From Daphnia carinata (lineage: Eukaryota > Arthropoda > Branchiopoda > Diplostraca > Daphniidae), in NCBI RefSeq assembly GCF_022539665.2, contig NC_081334.1:7968424-8032423 (forward strand): a stretch of DNA of 64,000 bases, written 5' to 3'. Under the pieces are notes generated by a model. That model did not search any database. It was not told the origin of the DNA and worked only from the letters and a program-made list of their open reading frames with translations. Of the stretch, positions 1 to 14,141 are shown piece by piece; positions within the stretch are counted from its first letter, which is position 1; each line of letters opens with the position of its first letter. The position numbers and the translations under genes were made by a program.

Positions 1-3000
1 ATTAACAAACTACAAAAAAGCAAATAACAAATACCTCTCTGAAACAGTTTCCATGTTGCCAACACGCAAGGCTCTTTTTCCCCTGTAACGTTAGAGAAAA
101 ATCTATTTATTTGTAATCTTGCACTTTAAGAAATATCTAATCTTTAACAAAATCTCAGGGTTGTCAAGGGTGGCTTCACATAAACTCAGGTGAAGAAATT
201 CTGTTCTAAACATCATTGCTCCAACATTATATAGAACTTAATGGAAAACAATACCTCATTCCTCAAATGCATTCCACCCTGCAGCATTTTTAGCATTAAG
301 TCAAGTACTGCCACCATCATATTTATTGCTCAGTATATCTGGGTAACAGGAACATATGCACCAGGTGCAGCAATACCTAAACAAAATGACATTTAGGTAA
401 CTGTTAACAACAGCAGGGAGAAGAGCAATTCCATTCAGTATGTTAAAGCTCGCGGTGGAACCCAACATTACAATCTGCTGCATATTCGATCATATCAACA
501 CTAGAGAACAGCAAAAAGGGAAATTTACTTCGATATGTTGAGGAAACTTCTGGCAGTACATGGCATTCTTCACTAGTGGTGGTACCTAAAATGAATGTTT
601 CAGTTATTTGCAATTCAACCTTCATGAAGCCTCTAGATTTTTGGCATCTCAGGATTGTCAAGTAAATCTTCACAGAAAATCAGGTGAAGAAATTCAATAC
701 TACATCATTGAATTGAACATTGATGATGCAAATCCATATTTTACTTACATTAACTCCATATGATGTTGGGCCTCAATGTTGATTTCAAAACTCCATCATT
801 GTTTCCAGTACTTTGAGAAAAACATTTGCAACAGCATTTAACCACTCAGGTGAGCAAACGTCTTACCTAGATGCAAAGGTGAGAAAACAACGGTTAAATC
901 CGGGAAAACTGGAACTGAAGCGTATGCTATCCAACTGAAATTCATTCAGTGGATAAGAAGTCAACAGAGAAATCTAAGTTTCAGTATAGCGTATAATTAA
1001 ACATCACAATATACTACATAAATACTGAGATATTACTAATCATTACCTCAAACTTCACATTAAGACTCGCATTAATGTATATCTGCGCTTTCAGTTAACA
1101 CCATCACCAGCTAAAGCAAAATAATCGCGAATGCTGTGCAAGCTTCGAGACGTATTAACGTGTATTTTAACATGAGCATTATATACCCCTACTTGTACCA
1201 AGAATAGCCAATTTCAAATGAGCTTCATTTGTTAAATCCCTAAACACATAACGAACGTGCTTTAACTTCCCATGCCCCATGCCCTGCCTCTACTTTAACG
1301 ATTTCTCGCCTTTATTCTTTCAAACGTTGACAGATCAATTTTTAAAGTTTCTGTTAACTCACAAGCGGAAAAAATTCGATTAGACAATTGTGGTAGCTGA
1401 AAATTAAAAATGTGAATGCAATCAAATCAAAACTATACAGTCAAAGGTTTTCAAATTTGCCGTAATCGCGACCACGATCAATTTTTTCTTGCAATCATGT
1501 TTCAAAGCCCATCTACCAGGAAAAATGATCGCAAAAATGGTCGCGTGTGATTACGATCGCCATAAAAACAGAACTCGTAAGGGTAAGTCTGATAAAAATA
1601 AAAAATACATGACACGAAAGCAATAGGCGCTTTTTTATAAGAAATATCTAAGCTTTCATCGTGCCGCCTTCGAACACTTCCATCGGCTACCGTTTCTTCT
1701 ACTAATTGGCCGCTGAGCAACATACCGATGGTAAGAAAATACAGAAAACGTTAAAACTACTATTTAGGCCTACAGAAATACCCCGCGATGGTCATGAGAT
1801 CTACAAAAGCTCCACGTTAGACGTGTTTAGAACTACGAAAATATTTATGTTTACACGACAATTCAATGGTTTTGATTCCCAGCTAAGTGCAGTCGTTTCG
1901 TAGCTCCATATTGCCCGTTTGGTTGTGTTCTGGCTCTTTTAATTCCGACCAGAATTTTTTCATGCCAGTTTAAAGGTTTACATAGAAAAAAAACTAATAT
2001 GCAAAATCGACAAAATCAAACTGGCAACCGTTTTGATTGGCAAATAGCTACGTAACAAACCAAGACGAACTACGGTCGACCTCCGCTTTATGGGCGCCAC
2101 AACACGGTACTAGTCTGATCAGCCCCGATGATTTCATAGGATCTAGCATGATTGGTGAACGTTCAACGTTCGTTATCACGAAATTCTCAATATTCACAAT
2201 CGGCTTATACTATTTTGATTTTCCACAGGATAATGTCAACTTGCCGCTAGCAAAGAATCAGCGGTCATTTTGACAACGCGCGTAATCTAAAGTTTTACGC
2301 ATTTCTCAATGCAATTGCTACAGATTCTCATGTAGGTTAACACCAAAAAGATAGTTAAATAATGTTTCCCGTGAGAGACAAATAAGAATGACTCGTCTAT
2401 AAAATGATTAGGCTACTTACTTCAAAGATGCAGTAAAGTAATTTTGTTGCTAGCCACTATATATGCAAACCCTTCTCAATGTTTTAAGAAATTTTAATTA
2501 TTTATTAATTAAATCAAAAGTATTTTTTTGTTTTGAATATTTTACATCAGTTTTTTCGTACGTCGTCTATGCGGTATCAGTTAAGTAGGTTCGCTATCAT
2601 TAAAAAAATGTATTCTGATTTATGTTTCTTTCATAAAAATGAACTCGTGCATTTGTCAATAGATATGAATAAAGGAAAGAATTAAAGTTGGTTAGTTTTC
2701 TATAAGTATGCCATCCTGTAAAGATACTTTAAATAAAAAAAACATGAAAACTGATATTTGGAATCTATACTATAGTGTGCCAACGGAGATTATACATTAT
2801 CGAAAAGGTGGAAGGGGCAATGGCTGTGAACTGTCTAAAGCTCTTGATGTGCGGCAGAGTACTGTGTTTCTAGTTGAGGAAATGTTAAACGCGTACTCTA
2901 CAAACCGTTAAAGAAAACTGAAAACACAAGCTGATTTACACGGAACATTGCGTAGCTACCTAGAAAAGAGGTTTCAAAACATGAACAACTTTCCGAACGG

Positions 3001-4494
3001 TGCTGTGCAATAGAGAACGGCTTATTGTTAATTTCGTGTTTTTTAAATAGGTATCTGTTTCTGCCTTAATGCGTAAGTCTAGAGGCAGACACACAAACGT
3101 AAATGACGGTTCTGTAAGAAAAGTCGTACTGTCTTTTTAAATGTATGAGTTTCATATTCAAATCCTAACGCGATTTTTTGAGCCAATGAGTTCGACATTC
3201 TATAGGCCCTATCACTACTGCGCAAGTCAAGCTTTTATTGGTAGTTACCATCTTTCCCTTTCCGTGGGTCAACCAGCACAAAATAGAGCAGAACTGCCAT
3301 TGCGATAGTCAGTTACTCGCTTTTATTCCCCCCATCACTGACATACGCAGGCTTGACAAGCATTTGAAACAGGACCTCATTTTTGTTTTATCATTCGCAT
3401 CATCAGACAAAGTTTAAAAAAATACGAACATTCTACTTTTGCCGTGCATTTCACTAAAACGGGGTAAGTCAACATGGTAGCCAACAAATCGATTAAAAAA
3501 TTATGTCAGTTGCACTGCGTTCTAGAATTCCGTATTATTCACGACACTCAATCTTGTTGAATGGCGTGGAAGCTTAGCACAATTATGTTTCGTGTGAAGC
3601 AGCTGTTTTGCTATTCTACTAGAATTGCGGATAATTTTGTATTGAAACAGGTACCTTTCAGCATCAAATATGTTTTTGTTGGGAACCCCTTTCTTGGAAA
3701 CATTTTGCCAAAAAATGTGTACTTCGATTTGTGTTTTCCAGCACGTTTATAACATTACTGGTTTGCTTTTGAAATAGTACCGTAACAATTTGAATATCTA
3801 AATATTACAGTTCAGAACTAACAGGGTTTCTTACACCAACGTTACATACCTGTATAGTTTGGTAATCTCGTTACACGTAGCTTATTGGATTAACTGTATT
3901 GTTTGTGTTGTCTCCCACCTAATTGGATCAATATAGATCTTTTATGTTAAGGTTCGACGATCGATTTCTCCTCGGTGTTGTAATTGGTAATATTAGCCTA
4001 TATCCTACGTAATTTAGGACTACTTTACACTCTAGACCTAGGTCAATGTGACACTATGTTGAAATTCTATGGGGTTGTGGAAGTTTACTCTTATCTGCAA
4101 CACCGTTTGATTCGACAAATAATTTGATCAAAGAATAAGAGTGTATTTTATTTTTGCCCAGACTCGCCTTCAAATCATAGCATGACCCATGAGGTTCCCT
4201 TAGAAGAGATGAGAAATATGTGGTATGAATCATGCGCCAAGAAAACAATCAATAGATCCACCGTTGTTGTTCCCATGTTTGTTCTACAACTGTAACGCCG
4301 TAGCTCTATGTGGTTGGCAAGTGCTAATTTTGATTGGTGTTGGTAGAACAGCACAATTGTTTTTATTTATTATTTTTTAATTGATTAATTAATTTGTGTT
4401 TGGGTGTGTGTGTGACAAAAAACTTTCGCTGTGTTTTCTAGTCGTAGACGAATTTATGGGGCTATTTTCATCCCGGCAGATAGTCGAGTTTGCT
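1..4494. other. No gene recognised
   Basis: All open frames here are shorter than 80 codons and none resembles a known protein. A stretch of about 63 bp (152-214) recurs with changes at 645-708. The rest is AT-rich unique-looking DNA, presumably intergenic or intron of a gene outside the window. I see no tRNA, promoter or transposon ends that I can support. Confidence 0.5.
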
Positions 4495-6683
4495 ATGAAA
4501 CGTCGGGAACTGGTGGCACGCATCGTCTTACTGGCAACGTTTCTCTTATTGGCTCCGGCTGTTTCTGGCGCTCCTGTCCAAAATGGTTTCCGACTGATTA
4601 ATAAAGGTTGTGGCCCTAAGTATTTTGCCTGCTGTTATTCTCATAAAGTTTGCATTGGTCAGCTTTTTCTTAAACAAAATCATAAACTGATATTAGGTAA
4701 ATGAGTAAAGTCTCATAAACTGTCTGCTGGCATTCAGTTGATAATGCCCTCATGCAGAGGTGTAAAACTGGAAAGAATCTCGTACACTTGCCAAAGAATC
4801 ACCTTTTTGTCAGAAGGAATCACAAAATCCCAGTTTGCAGTAAAAATCATACAATTTTGGCAAGAAAATCATAATTCTTTAATCAAAAAATTACATAAGA
4901 ATCCCTTTTACATTCGGGATTCGGTCATCATATTAGAATCTCTTACACCTCGCCAGTTTTACACCCCCGCCTTGATGTCACCTATCGACTTTATGTGTGA
5001 TCCGTAGGATCTGTTGTAAACGCATTGAATGTTGTAACGTCATCACTATGAAACATATGGCGTTGCGTACAATGCTGATAGAACATTTCTTAATTCTACT
5101 AGGTTTGGTCAATGCGGATTACGCAGATAGTTTGGGACGTACAGAAATAAAGGATCACTTTGGGAAAGCGTCTATTTGCTATACCTTTTCTCGGTGTTAA
5201 GTTGATTATCCGGCAATTATATAAATTTTCCATTGATTGTAGAACAAACTGAAAAGTAAAACAACAATTGACAAGTCATTAAGTTATCAACAACGTAAAA
5301 CCACTGGGTAAAAACTATGTTAACGTATCTTTTGCTTACACTATTTATTTAGAAGTCCCGTATCCACCAGAAGGATCGTCGCAGGAGGTAAGCTGTGTTC
5401 TGCTTCGAAGACGTTCCGTATTTCAAAAAATTTTTACGTATTCCTGATTGTAGGCAGATGTCGATGTCCAGGATCTGCATAGTCTAAACAACAAGAATCC
5501 CCCAAAAACCGTGACAAACATTTCAGATATTGCCAATCATCATGTTTCTTCACCTACGGCTGACGACGCAAAGCGCTCTTTAAATAATGACAAGAGTGAT
5601 TTCGTCCTGAATGATTTTACTTTCAGCAACGATACTCCTCACGATATGGCTGAATACATATTTTGGACAGGAGACGAAAACAGCGTGATTAACGCCGTCA
5701 GAGATTTTGTCAATCAGGGACTAGTGAGCAAATAAACCTATTTTTTTCGACAGTAGAATGATAGATTACAGCTGCTTTAACAAATTTAAGTTTCATAATT
5801 TTAATAAGAACTATAACGGGCAATTCGATTTTCAATTATGTAATTAGATAACTGACGCAGAAGGCAAAGAATTTATGGACCAGGTGCAACACGACTTGCA
5901 CCAAATTCGACTTCGTTATGGAACCAACGTTGACAAAACAGCGCCAACAGCACCACCTGAAAACACTAAAAACATTCCCAACGACAACGAGGAAGATAAT
6001 GAGAGCCAACAATTAACCGAGCTGCTGAAACCGTCGAATAAGGCTTTATCCGCAGAGGGCCAGAAATCTCACAAAGGCGAAATTGTGGTGACTAGCTATG
6101 GCCCAGCATCTAAACCCTCAAATGAACCGGTGGGTCATCTAACCAATCGTAGCTGTTCCAAAAACAATAAAATATGGGTAGCTCTAATACTTATGTTTTT
6201 TACCGACATGTGTCCCGAAGCTGGAGACTGGCCGCGTACAGGATGAAACCAAAACGCGAGGGACAACGCCAAGCAACACTAAGGAAGAACACTTGAACGA
6301 AGCGCATATTGTCGATCTCCTTAGTAACCAGTATACGTTGGAAGAGATTCTCTATCAACTAGCGCGAATTCTGTTTTCACAGAGCCTTAGTCAAGGTATG
6401 AAGTTGCATGTTTAAAGTTGATGGAACGAAATTATTAAGCACACGTTATCGATTGGGTATGAACATAGCTGGTCATCCAGAAGCAGAAGAAGCTCTCAGA
6501 AAATTTGCCGATTTTCTTGAGAAAGAGTCCAAAGAAGGAAAAATGTCTCCGGAGTTGCAAAAAAAAGTGTTGGATGTTTTGCTGATGTCTCTCTTCGACT
6601 CTATGGCTGATCAGCATATGCCACTTTTGCCAGGAGTGAAATTATCACCCACGGAGCGTCCATCAGCTACTGCTAAGCACTAA
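4495..6683 (+). CDS. Secreted acidic protein of unknown function, six exons
   Basis: Spliced model: 4495-4585, 5353-5387, 5454-5723, 5848-6177, 6242-6395, 6469-6683, with all junction phases consistent (1,0,0,0,1). The start is ATG 4495, which opens a basic-then-hydrophobic signal peptide (MKRRELVARIVLLATFLLLA, cleavage likely after AVSGA). The rest (about 330 residues) is acidic and low in cysteine. Its middle has an EYIFWTGDE segment, and the C-terminal third is predicted helical (LEEILYQLARILF, then EEALRKFADFLEKE). This points to secretion rather than a membrane protein. The layout recalls arthropod prohormone-type precursors, but few dibasic sites are visible and I cannot name a family. 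Two junctions are uncertain: exon 1 could end at 4606 (same phase) and exon 4 at 6129 (same phase). The 3' end is convergent with SURF4. Confidence 0.7.
4755..4969. mobile_element. hAT-like MITE in intron 1
   Basis: A 215-bp non-coding element. Perfect 13-bp inverted repeats lie at 4759-4771 and 4953-4965, inside longer ends that begin CAGAGGTG and finish CACCCCCG. The flanking octamers CCCTCATG (4747-4754) and CCTTGATG (4970-4977) match at 6 of 8 positions, the size of a hAT target duplication. It contains no transposase. It sits inside the first intron of the secreted-protein gene. Confidence 0.65.
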
Positions 6684-7951
6684 GCAGAAAACAGAAAATA
6701 CCATAGCTATTTACGATTCATTACGTTATCTATATATACTATATTGTACACATATAAAATCGAAATTAAAAAGTTGCACTTGCTTAATATACCGGGCAAC
6801 TCCATACTATTTATCCCTTTTTTTTTGCTTCTGCGTCTTTTATGTCAAGCTCTGTGTAATGGGGAAAAAACCGAATACAAAATGCCCATTCCTCCAGTAA
6901 ATTTTCTGTGGTAAGGTACATTAAAAACAATTTTCTCGTTACATTCAAGAATCTACAAATATGTTAAATTGAGAAGCAGCGACCCAGCAAATTGATTGCT
7001 ATAGTAACTGATGCTGCAAAATACCAAGTACAAAAAACGTTCAAAAATGCAATTAATAATCGGAAAAACTGAACGTTAACTTACACGATCAGCAACAAAT
7101 TCCATTACACTTAACATGGGTTTTTATGTCAATATTTATTACAATTTATTAGTTTTTGCCCATTGACCTATGCATATTGAACAGCTTTAAAGCCTTAAAA
7201 AGGATGAATGAAATCCGTAACCTATACACCCTGAATACACCCATACAACCCCTGACCCTGTATAGCAATGAATTAATTATCTGTTAGATTTATCATTCAC
7301 CAAATGAGTAACAATGACGCTTGGAAAAACTGACAGAAATTTCAAGAGAATAGTTGACAATCTTCCCATTTATTTCACGTTGTACAAGATATTGTTTCTG
7401 AAAGATAAAAACCATTTCACATTGGGCTGACATGCACGTTGTAAGATCCCTAGAGCTGGAGGACACATGATTTCACGCTCACAGCAAGACACAAGAATCA
7501 CAATTCCCCCGCTCACTGAACACCAAGTTCGTAAGAAGAACTCTACCACCGGCATCAGGATTAAGCAAGACTTAAATAAATCGGAGCATTATGAGAGCAG
7601 AGATGTAAGGGAATGTAAATTCTTCACGTGAACTGAAATCGCAAGGGATCTTAGATGTAAAAAAAGAAAAAAACTCTAAAATAAAACTTTAACATCTAAT
7701 CAGAGGGATAAAAGAATCTGCAATAGAACGTAGACAAGGGGAACACCTTTCAGTAGAAGTTCCAAGAATAATGGGCCAGTATCGCGCTTTTGTGCATTCA
7801 CCAAGCTAATGAAGCTATGCAATACTTAATATCGTTTCGCTAGTTGTAAAAAATTTAAGTCTTTCGGATAAAAACGACTCCCCTGCCCTGTGATTGCTTG
7901 ATGTTTATGGCTGTTTCCTTTAGTATCCAGAATGAGCGATAGCGAATTGGC
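6684..7951. other. Convergent intergenic region / 3' UTRs
   Basis: Contains the 3' ends of two convergent genes. On the minus strand AATAAA at 7369-7374 lies about 580 bp beyond the SURF4 stop and is the best candidate for its polyadenylation signal. No other coding sequence is recognised. Confidence 0.45.
6765..6770 (+). terminator. Candidate poly(A) signal (ATTAAA)
   Basis: ATTAAA lies 82 bp after the stop codon of the secreted-protein gene, in AT-rich DNA. It is the first plausible signal downstream. Only the hexamer supports it. Confidence 0.4.
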
Positions 7952-9076
<1,125 letters not shown>

Positions 9077-12000
9077 TTCTTTGATAAAATTTAAACACGT
9101 CCAACAGATTAAAAGAAATAAATATAAAAATAGAAAACAAATAGCCGAAAGTACTACGTGCTCTATATAGATAAAACAGACGATTCTACATAAAATAATG
9201 TCTGCAGACGTGGCTTTTATACCCAGAAGACTCCGGAAGACCAGTAGGCTCGTTCAGAATCTAGTGCAAACCTATTTTGACAATTATTTTTTTATTTCTA
9301 AATTTTTTTTTAAATAACTCCAAATTTCGGCCACATATTGAAATAGTTTTTGAAGCATATCCCAAAATTTTTTAAATTATTACATAAAGTAATTTTTTGA
9401 ATTTAGTCAAATAAAACTCTCTGCAAAGGTGGCATTAGGGGTTTTGGGGTATGCCATCTATTGGCCAATACTGTTGTAAATAAAGAAGCCGGTCGGGCTG
9501 CTCGTGATTCACGTTTAAGATTTTTAAAGTTATGTCAGACAGTATTACTCGTTGTTTAGTGGGGGAAAATTCTTATGTTTTTTAGGGTGACTTAAATCGA
9601 CTGCTCTTCGCAGAAGGAAAATGGTTTATGTAAATGAAGTCAAACACAGAACCCAAATGATGACAGGAAATGGAAACAAAAATAATTTGAGAAAATTTTC
9701 GAATAAAACTGACTGTAAATTAAATGCAGTTTCTCATGAAGTTTCAAAGAGATTATCATTAAAAATCAAATAGCTTTGTGCTCAAAATATAAATATTTTT
9801 AAACGATTAGATTTCACATTTTTAAAATATACCTTCTAAATTTTTTTATAAGCAGTTTCGTTCGATTCGTACAAAAACATTATCCCTCGCCCCATTCAAA
9901 CATAAAGAAAATTATTTTTATATATTAATATTATCAATATTTATTGTGGCGTAAGAACTTGGAAGACTTGAAGGCTTTACGTTTGGGCGCCACCTGACAT
10001 CTTTATTGCATGTTCCTTCACATTTTGCACCACTAATAGGGATTAACGGAGAGGTTTCGAATTCGCTTTAGTGCAACGTTTAGCAGCTTTAATATTTTTG
10101 AAATTCATTACGATTTTGGACCTTTTCTGTTTGTTACGTTGGTTTTCGTCAACAATAGATAACTATCCATCCATAAAAATATAAAAATTACTGGATGGCT
10201 TAAATACGTTAATTTCTTTTAAGTTCCCGCCTAAATCTCAAGCTTGCGGACATACCTCAGAAAGGAAGTGCATTAAATTCGATTTAATTACAACTTGTTT
10301 AGCATCGATATATGCGACATCTCTATTCTTGAGTGTAATCTGTACAATCAAACAGCATAGGAAAGTCCGTCAACGGTATCGTTTCATATTGCACCAATTT
10401 TTGCACCCATGGAAATAGCACTACCTGAACTTAGAATGCTTAGGTAAAGAAAAAGATAAGTATTGGTTGAAGGAAAAAAACGAAGAAAATACATGATAAC
10501 TATTCCTTTTATTCGAGATTTTGTCTAGAATAATTGTTATTACCACGCACATTTTGTTAAATTAGGCAATGCTGATTGACCGTTGGACGGTCATAAAAAA
10601 AAGGCAGTGCATTCAAATGTTGTTCGGGATGAAGTAGAGAGACAAGCCACTGTCCTGCCACCAATAGCGAAACACATAGGTTAACACACAAACACAGGAA
10701 TGAATATACGATAAGCCAATATTTACCTATCTTCACTAAAGTCTAAACAGCTCTTAGGTTACTAGATAATATTGTGTAGTCTAGTAGTAGTGGTGCATAG
10801 GGTAGGAAGATGAGGTCTAATTATTCTTGTTAATCGAAGGTTCTAGGTAAAAATACGGAATAGTGTAGATTCAAGGTCTTCCACAGAACAGAAATTGCCA
10901 AGAGCTCGTCCGCAGTTGACCTTACATGATTAGCAAACAGGAAATAATGAGTCACTTAACCCTTAATTACATTCTGACCACCACTAGAACATCACAAAAG
11001 TTATATGACAAGAGACAAGAACGGACTCCTGATATTATGTTACGCGAAGACATAAAATCGTGGAAAACCGTGTTTTGCACATACATTTTATTGGAATATT
11101 GTCTAGACCTAAATTTTTTTATTCGACTGATCAACGTTTAGAATTGAAATAACAACATTTCAATTCTTACACAATTAGCGAAATAAATTTAGAATCTATG
11201 GAAATCACCCTACAAGCGAGATCAGCCCTTTTGCATTTTAATGTGAACGCGGATTCCTGGTTTGGAAGAGAATAGACTATCTTTCAGAGGAGGAAATGCT
11301 AAATTTGGGCAAGGCAGATAATGTACACATCCGCCTTTTTTTTCCTCTAAAAATCTCAAAAATTCTTGTCGCAAAAATAAAATAAGTTTGCCATTTCCGT
11401 AAAGTGCATTACGTAGTTTTTGAGATGTAGGGGTCCTCTACAGTAGACAAGAAAACATTTTAAAACACCAAAGTGCTGATGACATTAGCGTTTTTAAAAT
11501 TAAAACGGAGAAAACTGTGTGAATTTATTAGCTAAGCGGTTGGCAGCGTTTCTAGAATCACTTTTATCGCCTATTGATTGATCCTCTATAATATAAATGA
11601 TGAGTTAAAATTTTTATATTTCACTTATGCTTAATCATTTTGCCACCCACTAGTCGACCGTCGTTATAGGTTGAATCCTGATTCCTAGTGCGCGACGTGG
11701 AAATGATACCCTGTCGCCGGAATAGTCTATATAGTTAATTCCGATAGGTTGGCAACTTCAAACTAAAGTAGATACGAAAAGTTACTTTTTGGCTTACAAT
11801 CCAAGTTTTTTCGGTTTAACATTCAAAATGGTGGATGATTTAAAAGTTCGGGATAAATAAAACTCTTTGGCAAGCTACTGCAAACTGTGCTTTTATAATT
11901 CTTTCTGAAAAAAAAAATTGATTCTTTGTCAAATGTGCGAAATTCTTTCTGATTTTAAACGCACTGCAAAAATGTGACAAAAAAATTGAAAAACTGCCTC

Positions 12001-14118
12001 AAATTTACGAGTAGATCATTAAAATGTGTTTAAAGCAACTTTTTTTGCATGCAGTTAGAAGTATTAATTAGGCGATGACGAAATGCGGGGAGAATGACAA
12101 TTCGTCGCTTGGAAAGTCGAAATCTACCACTTCTGCATTGTAAGGCCGCTGATATAGTAATTACGCTACTAAATTATAGTGCGAGAAAAAAACATTTCAA
12201 ATATAAATCTAATTTGAACTACCACGTCAGGTAAACCAAAAATGTTTACGAATTTAACTTTAAGGCAAGATGGGAGGGATTCGAACGAAATTTTCTGCGC
12301 ATTCCAAAATTTTTGCTGGAATTTGGCTTGAAAATTTACATTTTCGGAATGAATTTTGGGCTACACATGTAAGTTTGGTGTAAATTTCGCAAATTTGGCT
12401 TAGGATCCACAAACATGACGTAATATTCCGCATTTTGGCTTAAAATCCTAACGGATTCTTGGCAGAGCGCTCGACTTTTGCTAACCACCCCGGTTAATTC
12501 ATTTTAAGGATTGGTAAATTTTAGCGGAACAGGGCTGAAAGTATCCTATTGGGAGTTTAAAAAGAAGCCTACTTCAACGAGTTTTCACATACATGGTAAC
12601 CAGTAGGCCTATAAGCAGTTGGAGACGAGAGTGAATCCATTTAACCTACTTGACGCGTTTGACGAGTTGAGTTGTGCGACCATGCCAAGCAAGGCATTGG
12701 TAATCCAAACCAAGAATGTGCTAGTCTTGCAAACATTTTTTTTTTTTTTTGCGCAATCAGACACCCATTGGGATAACTAGTTTTGCTGGCAGAAAAATCA
12801 GCGTAGATCGAAATACCACAAACGTTAATGGTATTGGCGAAAAATGACAACGCACCTAGTAATAAAGTTGCTAACGTTATATTCATTTCTAAACAAAATT
12901 AATTCATGTTTAATTATGATTTTTAATAAAGCCAAAACTATAAAAATTTAATGATCACAATGTATACGAACCAAAATAAATACCCGAAGGCAATTAGGCA
13001 AAAACATAGTCGACACCGGTGGCGGCCATTTTTGCTCCAGAAACAAATCATAAAAGCGCAGAGAATTGCTACATTTGAAAATCCATACTTTTAATTCAAA
13101 ACCGGAATGCGATGTAAGGTATTTTAAACTCATTCACCGGTATCGAGTCATCAGCTCGCTTTTATATTAGAAGCTTTTGGAAAATATGCTAGATTCTGTA
13201 TCTACAAGACTCGACATATATAAAATGTATTTAGTTTTCACGAGAACAATTTCGAAAGTGTAACAGTTTTAACAATACACATCCATACAGCCTGCAGGAT
13301 CTTCCGTACCATACACCCAGAGCGTAGGTGGGGTATCCAGGGGATGCCAACTTAATTAACGCACAAAAAAAAAAAAAAAAGAAACCCAAAAGGGAAAAAT
13401 ATATTAGTAAATAGAAAAAGAAACAGGAATTGCATAGGGCGTATCCGGTAGCCTTCGGTAAAGAAATATTGCTGCTACGCCTTCTCTACGTAAAAGGAGC
13501 GTATGTTCCTGCCCATCTTGACATCAGAGAAATAGCTTATACACGGTTTCTAAGACAAGTATTCCTATTTTCACGATATTTCAGGATGTCTTCATATTTC
13601 ACTGTAGAAAATCAGAGCTGTATGAAGATGACTTGGTCTTTTTAGAGAAGGAAAAAATCTCCATAGTCCGGAGCTGGGATGATATGAACTTTCAACTTTG
13701 TTTATTAAAATAGGCAACGGAGGGAAAGAAGACGTCATTGTATCCGTATAGTTTCGAACAAAATGGATAGTTCGACTACGAACATGGTGTTCATCTGTGA
13801 TAAGTATATGCCGTCATATGATTGGGGTATTCAAACTCCTATTTTTCCCAATCGCTGTGTTACATTTGGTAGCAGAAACTGGTAAACGATGTTGAGTCCT
13901 AAAACAATTATTGTTTTTTTTTTTTTTTGCTCGTTATCTCGACACTTTAATAATCACAACAGCGACGTAGGCAGTGGGCCTTGTCGAGCAATTTCAACTG
14001 TTCAAATATTGACAATCGTGCTGTGCGCAGGCCATGTATTTTCCATTTGCCTTCATTTTAGTACTGTATCAGTGGTGGGATTCCTCTCGGGTGCCTGTGG
14101 GGGCGTCTAACTTTCGGC
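9077..14118. other. No gene recognised upstream of SURF4
   Basis: The SURF4 promoter should lie just right of 9076. Beyond it I see only short open frames without recognisable similarity. One minus-strand frame (12886-12641) begins with a signal-peptide-like stretch but is otherwise unsupported. Confidence 0.45.
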
Positions 14119-14141
14119 TGACGTCATGGGACGTTATATAA
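14119..14141 (+). promoter_or_regulatory. Candidate promoter: CRE palindrome plus TATA-like box
   Basis: A perfect TGACGTCA (14119-14126) is followed 7 bp later by TTATATAA (14134-14141), a plausible core-promoter arrangement for the plus strand. No transcript start can be shown. If used, it would drive a 5' leader spliced to taiman about 9.5 kb downstream. Both motifs may also be chance. Confidence 0.25.

Noticed and set aside
1706-3752. Short plus-strand ORFs (60-80 codons) in the left 4 kb
   Set aside because: Lengths expected by chance, no signal peptide, no similarity and no plausible splice partners.
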